Below, one piece after another: positions 55,996-64,000 of a stretch of DNA of 64,000 bases. Source of the stretch: Trichormus_B sp936914905 (GTDB lineage: Bacteria > Cyanobacteriota > Cyanobacteriia > Cyanobacteriales > Nostocaceae); the NCBI RefSeq assembly GCF_039871975.1, contig NZ_JBDPLL010000001.1, one strand, 5' to 3'. A program made the position numbers and the translations under genes. Position 1 is the stretch's first letter; every line of letters starts with the position of its first letter. Under the pieces are notes generated by a model. The model had not been told where the DNA came from and made no database searches. It saw nothing but the letters and a program-made list of their open reading frames with translations.

Positions 55996-56772
55996 TTAGT
56001 AATGAGTTTGTGAAAATATAACTGGGTCATACTGAGCTTCTATTTGCCATGAATTGATCACTTCTGTTAATGAATCTGATTTTCCTGCATCTTTTTCTGA
56101 ACTTAGCTTAACTGCATCTTCTAAACACCAATAATGATATCCGATTAAACTAATTTCACCACGGATGACATTGAATAATTTAGGTAATTCATCTAGTCTA
56201 TATTTACTCATCCATAATCCTAATTGGGTGCTATGGTTTTTTCTAGTTGTGCAAAATTTGATAGCCCGAAATAGTTTACCTCTTTCACCAATGCGCCACT
56301 CATAAGCAAAGAGTATATCTGATGACTGAAGGCGCATGATGAGAATTAATCCCAGAACTAAAGGACTAATTAATAGCAGTAAAGTTAATGCTACAATCCA
56401 GTTTATTAGCCGTTGTATTAATCTCAATACTTGGTTACTTAATTTGGGAAATCGATATTTAAGAGGGATAGATAGGAATATAGGCTTATTAGCTTGGTGA
56501 CAAGCATCCGCCCAAAATCGGAGCGCAGCACCACCTAGTTTGGGATCTATAGTTACTAAGTTAACTGGGGAATGTTTTAAACACTCAACTAATAATTGTT
56601 CGTTATCTAGTGAAGGTAAATAAGGTAAATAAGGTTGTTTTAAATCACTAGGAGGCTTTATCAGTAGCTGACCTCTACGCCATTTAAGTGTACAGTATTG
56701 TATGTGATAATTTTGGCGAGACTGAGCTATAGTAGTTTGAGCTTGTAACTTGGGAACTATTGAAGTTGTCAT
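55996..56772 (-). CDS. hepC: HepC-like polyprenyl-phosphate sugar transferase (initiating enzyme)
   Basis: 258 aa. A soluble N-terminal part of about 125 residues precedes one hydrophobic hairpin (about 130-152, LINWIVALTLLLLISPLVLG). The bacterial sugar-transferase catalytic block follows: LFAYEWRIGERGKLF, IKFCTTRK and SKYRLDELPKLFNVIRGEIS (the R-x-x-x-DELPQ/K motif). Such enzymes load the first sugar phosphate onto undecaprenyl phosphate. Gene order matches hepC upstream of hepA in Anabaena. A short in-frame tandem repeat (AAGGTAAAT, 56613-56634) encodes the repeated PYLPYL. Confidence 0.78.
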   Translation of the reverse strand: MTTSIVPKLQAQTTIAQSRQNYHIQYCTLKWRRGQLLIKPPSDLKQPYLPYLPSLDNEQLLVECLKHSPVNLVTIDPKLGGAALRFWADACHQANKPIFLSIPLKYRFPKLSNQVLRLIQRLINWIVALTLLLLISPLVLGLILIMRLQSSDILFAYEWRIGERGKLFRAIKFCTTRKNHSTQLGLWMSKYRLDELPKLFNVIRGEISLIGYHYWCLEDAVKLSSEKDAGKSDSLTEVINSWQIEAQYDPVIFSQTHY

Positions 56773-57351
56773 GGGTCTTGAGATTTGTAGAGTATAAAAT
56801 TACTGAAGAGGTAAATAAGAGTTTAGATTTGCAGATGTCTTTAGGTGTCAAGATGTACAGAAAGGAACAATAGGAGTTAAGTCAACGGCAATTAGGATAA
56901 ATGGAGAGTTAGGAAACTTGGTATTTCTGTTAGGGATATTGTAGAGGTAAATCATCGCTTAAGACTACTGCTACATCAATCTACCTTCAACATCTATTAC
57001 AAAACAGGTCTCATCCTAAATTGTGAACAATTTAGTTTTGTCCTTAATCTCTAGAATATAGGAACGGATAGAAATAACTTATCCTGCTACTAAACTCTTG
57101 ATTAAATCTTTAAATACTTAGGTTTCTGGGAAACTAATATGAAAATCTGATAAACTTTGATGTTTTCCTAATCAGTATTTGTCAGTTAACTGAAAAAGAT
57201 GAAATTAGGTTGGTTGGAACATATCCTTGCTAGACACTTAGTGAACACTTTGTGTTCCTTAGAGATTACCCAAAATTTATAACACCTACGCGGATCCTTA
57301 TTTATAAGTATGTGTTGGCTTTCACCATCGTTCTACCCAACCTACAAAAAT
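56773..57351. other. upstream region of hepC
   Basis: About 580 bases with no gene. This should contain the hepC promoter. HepR/DevR- and DevH-type regulation is known for hepA/hepC in Anabaena, but I cannot identify a binding site here. Confidence 0.4.
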
Positions 57352-57505
57352 GAGTACTACCGTGAACTCAAAATGCTTTTTTGAGAGGAGCTACGCTAAC
57401 AAAATAGTGCTTCCAGCAGGATACGCCAACAAAATTTACAATATATATGGTATGCGCCTTTTAGAGATTTGGAATGGTTGGTTTATTGACGCTGTACTGT
57501 ACTCG
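57352..57505. repeat. MITE-like interspersed repeat, copy B
   Basis: Homologous to 55811-55965 with scattered differences; starts GAGTACTACCGTGAACTCAA and ends CTGTACTGTACTC, so the outermost GAGTAC/GTACTC are exact inverted repeats. It lies downstream of the Wzc-like gene and upstream of hepC on the minus strand. Confidence 0.8.
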
Positions 57506-57578
57506 TTTTTCTGCTAACTCTTAACTTATTTCACCGTTTATATTTAACAAACAAGTATGGTCAGTAAAAATCATTTAG

Positions 57579-59810
57579 TTATTTTTCCACAACTTGTTCT
57601 AAGACCAATTCTGGTTGTTTGGCATAGGGTACATAAGTACTATCAGAGTTAGATACTCCATTGGCTACAACTCCGATGAGATTTAACTTGCTCAACATTG
57701 CTGTAGCTTGAGCTAAATTATTACGTGTTACTTTACCAATGCTTGCTACCATGACTACACTCCGACAAGATGAGGCTGTGAGCATAGCATCTACCATACC
57801 GATAACTGAGGGAGCATCTATAAGAACTAAATCATAGTTTTCTTCAAATGCAGCCATCAATTCTATCATACGTGGAGAACTTAAAAGATGAGCAGGATCT
57901 ACAGGTATGGGGCCAGCAGTTAAAATGTCGATATAAGATGAGCCTGAGTATTGAAGCCCAATCTGATTAGGAAGGGTAGCATCACTGGCTAATAGGGTGG
58001 ATAAACCTTGTTCATTAGGAAGGTTAAGTTGTTTGTGTAAGCTGGGGTCTCGGAGGTTGGCATCTATGAGCAGTACCTTTTTATGTAATCTGGCTGCACT
58101 CATAGCTAAACCTAATGTCAAAGCTGATTTACCATCATCTGGTAATGCTGATGTCACCATCAATGATTTTAAATCAGTGACGCTATTGAGGAGTTCTATA
58201 TTTTTGTAAATCAGATCCAGTGATTCCCAACGGGGTGGTGATTGTAAGACTTGAATTGTCCAAGGGGCAAGAACTTCTGGTTTACCAAATGGTAATTTGA
58301 TAATTGATTCTTTGGGTTTTGCTAGTGGCAATTTTGGAGTTGTTCCCAATAATGGGAGGGTAATTTGTTTTTCTAATTCAGCAGTAGTATGTACAGAGTC
58401 ATCAGATGTTTCTCTAATAAATGCGGCAATACCACCTAACATTAATCCTACTACGGCACCTAATAAGAGATTCTGCTGGAGATTGGGACCTAATTTTATG
58501 CCTAGTTGTGGTTCTTCTACCACTTCCCAATTAAATCCACCTTTGGATAGCTCCTGCCGCAACTGCTGTTCTGCTCTCAACAATTGCTCCATTCTTTCTC
58601 GACTAAATTTTAATTGGGGAAGGATGCGGTTGTAATAAGCTAAGAGAGAGGGAAAACGTTTTAGTTGCGATCGCAGTTCATTCTCTTTTACTGCTAAAGT
58701 TTGATCACGCGCACTTAATGCAACTATGTTAGTCTGATTTTCTACTAATTCCCCAGTCAAATTTAGGTCAATTTCCCCAAGTTGTCCTTGTTCGAGAAGA
58801 TTTTCTCCAGAACTGAATACACTAGTTGACTGTCTACCTAAAGTTCTGCTGACTTCTTTTTGCAAAAGTTCTTTTTGACTGTGGAGTTGTTCAGTCAGCT
58901 TCTGTACGTTGGGAGTATCATCCGTAAAACGTAAGCGTTCCTGTGCTAAAGCTAGTTCTGTTTTCTGAATTTCATTCAGTAAGCCCTGATACCGTATAGA
59001 CTGACTCAAACGAGAAGAAACCAATGCATTTTGAGGAGAACGATTAAGTTGTTGCTGCAAAGACTTCTGCTTTGCTAAGGCTTCTTGATATTGAGAACGA
59101 GTTGTTTGTCTTTCTCTCTGAATAGTAGTTAAAGATTCTTCAATCGCTTTGGCTTGTAATTCTGGATCAATTAAATTTTGGTTTCTGCGAAATCGTTGGA
59201 GATTGGTTTCAGAAGCATTCACTTCGTCACTAGCTTTTCGCAACTGCTCTCTAATAACTTGCAGACCTTTTTGTAAGCGTAAATCTTGTTGTTGTCTGTT
59301 ATAATCTACATAGACTTGTCGAATAGTAGTTAAAACCTTTTGTGTCTTTTCAGGATTGCCATCGGTATAGTCAACTTGGAAAATTTTAGTGACAACATTA
59401 TCCTCTTTAGTCCTGATTTGGGTTAAGATTAAGGATGTCTTTACTTCCTCTACAGTAATACTTGGATATTCTAATTTGAGTTTATTAACTGCTTTTTGAA
59501 TCAGTCCAGAACTTTGCATCAAATTAAGCTGTGTTGCCGTGTCTATGACAACATTAGAATCTGTAAACTGATTTTCTGCTGTATCTGATCCTTCTTTTTT
59601 GCCTTGATAGTTAGGTTCTACCAACAGTTGCATCGTACTTTTGAAACTGGGCCTTGTCTTTAAAGAAATGATGCCGGCAAGAGTAGTAGAGCTCAAAAAC
59701 ACTAATAAAAACCAGGGAAACCTTCTGACAAATACAGTAAATATTTGTCCATAATCTAGTTCTGTATCAGCTACTGAATTTATATGGGGATTTAGACTAG
59801 TTTGAACCAC
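57579..59810 (-). CDS. Wzc-like chain-length determinant with BY-kinase-type ATPase domain
   Basis: 743 aa polysaccharide co-polymerase. Transmembrane helix 1 (about 30-48, FPWFLLVFLSSTTLAGII), an external Wzz domain with long coiled coil (about 150-440), and helix 2 (about 448-466, NLLLGAVVGLMLGGIAAFI). A cytosolic P-loop domain follows with DDGKSALTLGLAMS (Walker A, about 565), KVLLIDANLRDP (Walker A') and DLVLIDAPS (Walker B). The tyrosine-rich tail of classical BY-kinases is reduced to YVPYAKQPE, so autophosphorylation may be limited. It controls export and chain length with the O-antigen polymerase. GTG start at 59810 with AAGG upstream. Confidence 0.9.
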   Translation of the reverse strand: MVQTSLNPHINSVADTELDYGQIFTVFVRRFPWFLLVFLSSTTLAGIISLKTRPSFKSTMQLLVEPNYQGKKEGSDTAENQFTDSNVVIDTATQLNLMQSSGLIQKAVNKLKLEYPSITVEEVKTSLILTQIRTKEDNVVTKIFQVDYTDGNPEKTQKVLTTIRQVYVDYNRQQQDLRLQKGLQVIREQLRKASDEVNASETNLQRFRRNQNLIDPELQAKAIEESLTTIQRERQTTRSQYQEALAKQKSLQQQLNRSPQNALVSSRLSQSIRYQGLLNEIQKTELALAQERLRFTDDTPNVQKLTEQLHSQKELLQKEVSRTLGRQSTSVFSSGENLLEQGQLGEIDLNLTGELVENQTNIVALSARDQTLAVKENELRSQLKRFPSLLAYYNRILPQLKFSRERMEQLLRAEQQLRQELSKGGFNWEVVEEPQLGIKLGPNLQQNLLLGAVVGLMLGGIAAFIRETSDDSVHTTAELEKQITLPLLGTTPKLPLAKPKESIIKLPFGKPEVLAPWTIQVLQSPPRWESLDLIYKNIELLNSVTDLKSLMVTSALPDDGKSALTLGLAMSAARLHKKVLLIDANLRDPSLHKQLNLPNEQGLSTLLASDATLPNQIGLQYSGSSYIDILTAGPIPVDPAHLLSSPRMIELMAAFEENYDLVLIDAPSVIGMVDAMLTASSCRSVVMVASIGKVTRNNLAQATAMLSKLNLIGVVANGVSNSDSTYVPYAKQPELVLEQVVEK

Positions 59811-60003
59811 TTTAATTATCCTTATCCTTTTTGTGCGAGACGCTATATAGAGCTTGTCAATACTTTTCTGTTAACGAAAAAATCTGAAGGGGTAAGAGGA
59901 AAATAAAAAACCTTTAATCTTTCCCCAAAACAACTGATAAAATTCAGGCTCTTAAGAGAGTAATATTGGAATGCTGGTTTTTTCAGGGGTTTTTAATGAC
60001 AAG

Positions 60004-61104
60004 TTAAATGAATGAGCGACGCACACCAGAGACTTGAACAAGAATTTGCTCGACTTTACTAAAAAATACTTGTTCAGAAAAATTATTTACGGCATGATTA
60101 CGAATATTCTCGTAGTTCCAAGATATTCCTCTAGCCTCTAATAATGCCCTTTGTAGAGAATCGGGTGTTTGTCTTTTAAAAAGAACTCCTGTTTTACCAG
60201 GTATCTGAGTATCTAATACCCCACCGGCACCATAGGCTATTACTGGAGTTCCACTAGCATTAGCTTCTACTGGAACTAATCCATAGTCTTCTAAGGCTGC
60301 GACAATAATGGACTTGGCCCTAGAGAATAAGTCTTTGCGTTGTCCATCACTAACGTGACCTAAGAATTGGATATTACCTAATGCCTTGGATTTTAACCGT
60401 TCTAGTTCGGGTCCCTCACCTGATATTAATAAATGCCACCCTAACCAGTTAAAAGCCTCAACTATTATATCAAGACGTTTATAACTTATCATCCGGGCAG
60501 ATGCCAAGTAGTATTCATCTTTTGTATCAGAAAAAACAAAATTGCTAGTATCAATTGGATAGTTAATCACAATTGCGTGTTTACCATAAATTTGTTGAAT
60601 ACGATGGCCAACAATACTAGAATTAGCAATGTAGAGGTCTGGTTCTTGGGAATATTTCAGGTCTACATTTCTCATCATTTGAAATACTCTTTCAATTAAG
60701 GGAGCAAAATAGCGATAGTCTCCATACTCCCGTAAATAAGTCTCTGTATTCCATAAAAACCGGGTAACATTATGGCAGAAACAAATATGGCGTGCTTGTG
60801 GTTTTTTTCTGACTGCTTTAGCAAAACTAGTGCTACTGCTGATAATTAAATCATAGTCTTGAAGATTTAAAGTCCGAAAGGCAGGAAAGTAGAGAGGAGC
60901 CATCAGGCGGAAATACTTTACTGCACCGGGAATCTTTTGCAAAAAAGTTGTGTTAACCATACGCTCACCGAAATCAATACTTTTTTGCTGATCATATAAA
61001 GATGTGAAAATATCAGCTTCGGGGTAGCGTTTACAAAGCAATTCAAACACACGCTCTGCCCCACCGCGCTGGGTTAAGTAATCATGGACGAGAGCAATTT
61101 TCAT
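60004..61104 (-). CDS. GT4 family glycosyltransferase
   Basis: 366 aa from the ATG at 61104 (MKIALVHDYLTQRGGAERVF, with the GGAE loop). Upstream in-frame residues (QYKASS) precede the conserved start and lack a clear ribosome site. HICFCHNVTRFLW, YYLASARMISYKRLDIIVEA and LEDYGLVPVEANASGTPVIA (E-x7-E) complete the GT-B fold; it resembles mannosyltransferases by motif content. It lies between the SAF oxidoreductase and the Wzc-like gene in the core unit. Confidence 0.88.
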   Translation of the reverse strand: MKIALVHDYLTQRGGAERVFELLCKRYPEADIFTSLYDQQKSIDFGERMVNTTFLQKIPGAVKYFRLMAPLYFPAFRTLNLQDYDLIISSSTSFAKAVRKKPQARHICFCHNVTRFLWNTETYLREYGDYRYFAPLIERVFQMMRNVDLKYSQEPDLYIANSSIVGHRIQQIYGKHAIVINYPIDTSNFVFSDTKDEYYLASARMISYKRLDIIVEAFNWLGWHLLISGEGPELERLKSKALGNIQFLGHVSDGQRKDLFSRAKSIIVAALEDYGLVPVEANASGTPVIAYGAGGVLDTQIPGKTGVLFKRQTPDSLQRALLEARGISWNYENIRNHAVNNFSEQVFFSKVEQILVQVSGVRRSFI

Positions 61105-61546
61105 GGATGATGCCTTATATTGCAATGTTGATTAAATTCTGGGTTGACTAGCAAGTATGTACAGATATGTTTATACCAGTCTATTTTCTGCACTAAACCC
61201 ATCCTGAGGTGGTTGTATATATTTTTTATTTGGGACAGTGCCCTTGCAACATCTAAAGAGATGGGATATTTAATTATCTGAAAATTGAATTTAGTCAAGT
61301 AAATTACCAATACTAGTAATTTACTCAATATACACAAACCCTAAATTAATACTATTAACTAAAAATTTTTACTACCTGTTAATAAACATCAACGGTTAAA
61401 TAGGACTATCAGGAAATATTTTAAGTATTTGCTCAACATAAGCAAAATTAGGCTTCGGATAGAGTACAGAGGAAAAGGTGAAGAGATAACCTTTCCCTAA
61501 ATCAATTTACTAATTTCCAGCTTATGAACCTATTCCAGTATAAAAA
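61105..61546. other. intergenic region between GT4 and oxidoreductase genes
   Basis: 440 bases. A 78-residue minus-strand frame (61101-61337) has no convincing start or similarity and is not called. It may carry a promoter for the downstream hep-type genes. Confidence 0.4.
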
Positions 61547-62860
61547 CTACTTTGCAAGTACCAATGTTTTTACTGGTACAAAATAAGTTAGTTGTTCAGC
61601 ACGGAGTTTGTCACAAAGTCTACCTTCAGGCAATTCTACACAGTCGTAGGTGAGGACTTGATCTTTAGGAATATCATGCTTCAAAGTACATCCTTCTGCT
61701 ATTCCCATTGGTAGTAAATTTTCTTGCTGGACAATTTCTGAGTTTTCGCATTGTCCATAGGTCATATAATAACCGATGCCATCAAGAGTTTCTCCAGCTT
61801 TGAGGTCAATTTTAGCAGTAGCAACGACATCGATAACAGGGCCTGCTATGGGTGAGAGAACAGCATCATGGAAGAGAACTGCACGGGCTACTGATAGGGG
61901 AACTTCAAAATGGCAGAGGTGATAGGGGGTATAGAAGCTGTACAGGGGTCCTTCACCAAGTTTATAGAGGTTGAGATAATTGCGTTGTTTGGAGTCCTCG
62001 TGGGTGGCAAAGACAAACACTCCTGGGCCTGGTTTGGTGCCAACTACATAATCAACGATGCCACCTAATTCTTTGAGTTGGTTAACATCATACATTTTGG
62101 TCATTTCATCAATATGACCTGTATAATGATATCCCAACATTCCTCGTTTTGCTACCTTCATGCCTGTAGCATTAGCAACTATTGCTTGCTCAAAAGAAAT
62201 TTTTGTCCCATCAGCAAAGCTTGTCACCATTGCAGGATTTTGACCCCAGTGTTTAGCAAAACTAGCTTGAGTGCTGGGGTTGCGATAGGGGTCTTGTAAG
62301 CCTTTGATGTTGCCACACAATAGGGGAGTTAAACCGATGCTTTTAATGAAGCGGTAGAGGTTCATTTCTACCCCTGGTTGGTCGCCATCGCAAGCTGTGA
62401 GGATGACTCCAGCACGGTCGGCGTGCAGTTTGAGGATAGGGCCAATAGTAGCATCAAGTTCTGCATTCATTAAAATGATATGCTTTTGATGAGCAATCGC
62501 TCTCATCACCACATGAGCAGCATATTCAATTGTCCCTGTTACTTCAATAATTGCATCTATGCCATCAGCTTCACACAGGAACATGGAATCTTCAGTGATT
62601 GCATATTTACCTTGAATCAGTGCATCTTCTAAATCAACTACACTAGAAATAACCTGAATATCCTCAATTCCTGCTTCTGAATAAGCTCGTTTAGCTGAGT
62701 CAATGTGACGGTTAGAAATAGCAACCAACTCCATCCCAGGAATATAATTGATAATTTGATTAGCAATACCGCGACCCATAAAACCAGCACCAATCATTGC
62801 TACTTTTACAGGTTTACCTAATGCCGCACGGGCTTGTAAGGCTTTATCTACAATAATCAT
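61547..62860 (-). CDS. homoserine-dehydrogenase-like NAD(P)-dependent oxidoreductase with SAF domain
   Basis: 437 aa from the ATG at 62860 (MIIVDKALQARAALG), with AGGAGTG 7 bases upstream that lies inside the end of the rfbC-like gene. The Rossmann motif is VKVAMIGAGFMGRGIANQI (about 19-37), IEVTGTIEYAAHVVM follows, the domain with CDGDQPGVEMNLYRFIKSIG is next, and a C-terminal SAF domain has LKAGETLDGIGYYMTYGQCE (about 345-365). This is the layout of sugar-acid or branched-sugar oxidoreductases. Translationally coupled to the epimerase gene, so both probably make an unusual sugar nucleotide for the island's glycan. Substrate unknown. Confidence 0.82.
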   Translation of the reverse strand: MIIVDKALQARAALGKPVKVAMIGAGFMGRGIANQIINYIPGMELVAISNRHIDSAKRAYSEAGIEDIQVISSVVDLEDALIQGKYAITEDSMFLCEADGIDAIIEVTGTIEYAAHVVMRAIAHQKHIILMNAELDATIGPILKLHADRAGVILTACDGDQPGVEMNLYRFIKSIGLTPLLCGNIKGLQDPYRNPSTQASFAKHWGQNPAMVTSFADGTKISFEQAIVANATGMKVAKRGMLGYHYTGHIDEMTKMYDVNQLKELGGIVDYVVGTKPGPGVFVFATHEDSKQRNYLNLYKLGEGPLYSFYTPYHLCHFEVPLSVARAVLFHDAVLSPIAGPVIDVVATAKIDLKAGETLDGIGYYMTYGQCENSEIVQQENLLPMGIAEGCTLKHDIPKDQVLTYDCVELPEGRLCDKLRAEQLTYFVPVKTLVLAK

Positions 62861-62862
62861 TG

Positions 62863-63408
62863 TTACACTCCTATTAAAATAGATTCTAGTAAAGGCCAAT
62901 TTCGGTCTTTATCAGATATTGTAGTTACAGCCAAAGGCCAAGAAATTTCTAAAAGTGGATCATCATAACGCAAACCACGCTCATAACCAGGAGTGTAAAA
63001 TTCACCCACTTGATACACGACTTCAGCACCATCTGTTAAAGCTTGATAACCGTGAGCGAACATTTCTGGTACATATAAAGCCCGGCGATTTTCTGCACTT
63101 AGTTCTACACCAATATGGGACAGATAGGTTGGAAGTTCAGGACGCATATCCACAATTACGTCATAAATAGCTCCTTGAGTACAACGAAGTAATTTAGTTT
63201 CTGCCGCTGGTAGAAGTTGGTAGTGCATTCCTCGCAATGTACCTTTTATATGATTAAAGGAAAGGTTACATTGAGCAATCATTGGCTTTAAGCCATGGTC
63301 AGTAAATTCCTGAGCACAGAAAGTCCGGGCAAAAAAACCACGCTGATCTGGTTTCTCTTCTAAGTCAATAATAAAAGCACCAGGGAGTTTAGTTCTTGTA
63401 AAAATCAT
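62863..63408 (-). CDS. rfbC: RmlC-type dTDP-4-dehydrorhamnose 3,5-epimerase-related protein
   Basis: 181 aa cupin, the usual RmlC length. DQRGFFARTFCAQEF, TLRGMHYQLLPAAETKLLRC (catalytic-His region, HYQ) and YVPEMFAHGYQALTDGAEVVY match RmlC enzymes; the Tyr of the active site lies in that last block. It epimerises a 4-keto-6-deoxy sugar nucleotide or a related precursor. Its stop is one base pair short of the next gene's ribosome site, giving coupled translation with the SAF oxidoreductase. Confidence 0.88.
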   Translation of the reverse strand: MIFTRTKLPGAFIIDLEEKPDQRGFFARTFCAQEFTDHGLKPMIAQCNLSFNHIKGTLRGMHYQLLPAAETKLLRCTQGAIYDVIVDMRPELPTYLSHIGVELSAENRRALYVPEMFAHGYQALTDGAEVVYQVGEFYTPGYERGLRYDDPLLEISWPLAVTTISDKDRNWPLLESILIGV

Positions 63409-63673
63409 AGTTTTTTAAGTAAAAGGTGGCAGAGAATTACGTAAGACTTCAGGAGTCAGAATGGTTAAGAAATTGGTTAATTATCAAATAGTATTGTTGG
63501 CATTGCTCTCAAAAAGGTGACTGCTGATGGCTGTTAGCGTAGCGTGCCGTTAGATATTGGCTGAATGCTTACAACATTATTTTTACAATGAGTAATTATC
63601 TGTAAGCACTAGAAATGCTAATGGTTGAACTACTAAATATAATTTAGTAACCATTTTCTATAGTCTCAGGGAT
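63409..63673. other. intergenic spacer
   Basis: 265 bases between the epimerase gene and the partial dioxygenase gene. No gene recognised. Confidence 0.4.
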
Positions 63674-64000
63674 TTACTCTTTTTTCGGTTTGATAAAGGT
63701 ATCATCATTGTATTGAGTACAAAGTTCTGGACGCTTTGGTAAATTCGATGTGTATATAAAAAATAGTGTTGAGCGTGCTTCGCTTCTCACAGTACTATGA
63801 TGTAAAACATTGCTGGGATCTACAAAAATCACAGTTCCCGCTTTGCCTGGACAGTATTTCCAAGCTGATCTAGGAATAAAATTAATCATTTGTTGATCGT
63901 TAATTCCTAGAAAATTAGACTTCCAGAGTGCATAATTGATCCGATAATAATTATACCAGTCCAAAAAATTACTAGGTAAGGGTATATATTCAAAGGCACC
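63674..64000 (-). CDS. PhyH-like 2-oxoglutarate/Fe(II) dioxygenase, C-terminal part (cut by window edge)
   Basis: 109 codons remain, open through the right edge; the start lies outside. GKAGTVIFVDPSNVLHHS contains the distal His of the Fe(II) facial triad (HH) and VRSEARSTLFFIYTSN the conserved Arg for 2-oxoglutarate, the C-terminal half of phytanoyl-CoA dioxygenase-like enzymes. The proximal H-x-D lies beyond the edge. In a glycan island it may hydroxylate or oxidise a sugar or lipid precursor. Identification rests on this C-terminal pattern only. Confidence 0.6.
   Translation of the reverse strand, partial: GAFEYIPLPSNFLDWYNYYRINYALWKSNFLGINDQQMINFIPRSAWKYCPGKAGTVIFVDPSNVLHHSTVRSEARSTLFFIYTSNLPKRPELCTQYNDDTFIKPKKE

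Noticed and set aside
61101..61337. 78-aa frame upstream of the GT4 gene
   Set aside because: Overlaps the GT4 start region, lacks a start signal and similarity.

Overview
The window comes from an AT-rich, filamentous heterocyst-forming cyanobacterium (Nostocales). Evidence: HIP1-type GCGATCGC octamers (for example near 14657, 30613, 35109, 39610, 49245 and 58668), cyanobacterial FtsH2, a kinase-FGE fusion, a CuA-less alternative terminal oxidase, and a long polysaccharide island that matches the heterocyst envelope polysaccharide (HEP) island in gene content and order. The left 37 kb holds an unusual number of decayed genes and insertion-sequence (IS) remnants between intact housekeeping genes. 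That fits a reductively evolving symbiont such as the Azolla cyanobiont or a Richelia-like strain; the strain assignment is inference.

Layout. 1-1.9 kb: a broken multi-GAF sensor gene and an ISAzo13-type remnant that runs into a 100-N gap. 2.1-6.6 kb: gltX, a small secreted conserved protein and ftsH. 6.6-11.6 kb: eroded DNA with remnants of transposases (DDE type and IS66), an alanine-glyoxylate-type aminotransferase and a DUF1499 protein. 11.7-15.1 kb: a GT4 glycosyltransferase and an orphan potC. 15.4-16.7 kb: a dead Rieske oxygenase. 17.0-18.9 kb: a Ser/Thr kinase-FGE fusion. 19-21.9 kb: remnants of a methyltransferase, a VanZ-like protein, a Uma2 nuclease, HicAB and a MazF-like toxin. 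21.9-24.5 kb: alaS. 24.9-27.9 kb: HicB fragments and nested IS remnants.

28.1-35.4 kb, minus strand: two DUF2231 membrane proteins, ctaC2-ctaD2-ctaE2 (alternative respiratory terminal oxidase, ARTO), a 79-aa membrane protein, a type II NADH dehydrogenase, then a separate FtsH-like Zn protease. NDH-2 plus a quinol-type oxidase would form a minimal NADH-to-oxygen chain that consumes O2. A dead SsuB-like ATPase follows at 36.3-36.9 kb.

37.7-64 kb: polysaccharide island. It holds five GT4 enzymes outside and inside the core, two GT2 enzymes, a GT8-like enzyme, a CgeB-like GT, an O-antigen ligase/polymerase, the HepA-like ABC exporter, the HepC-like priming sugar transferase, a Wzc-like chain-length/BY-kinase protein, an RmlC-type epimerase, a homoserine-dehydrogenase-like SAF oxidoreductase, a PIG-L deacetylase, an aspartoacylase, a secreted beta-propeller protein with an EF-hand, and the edge of a PhyH-like dioxygenase. 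In heterocysts the polysaccharide limits O2 entry and the ARTO/NDH-2 chain burns residual O2, so both intact blocks could serve nitrogenase protection.

No tRNA, rRNA or CRISPR array was recognised.
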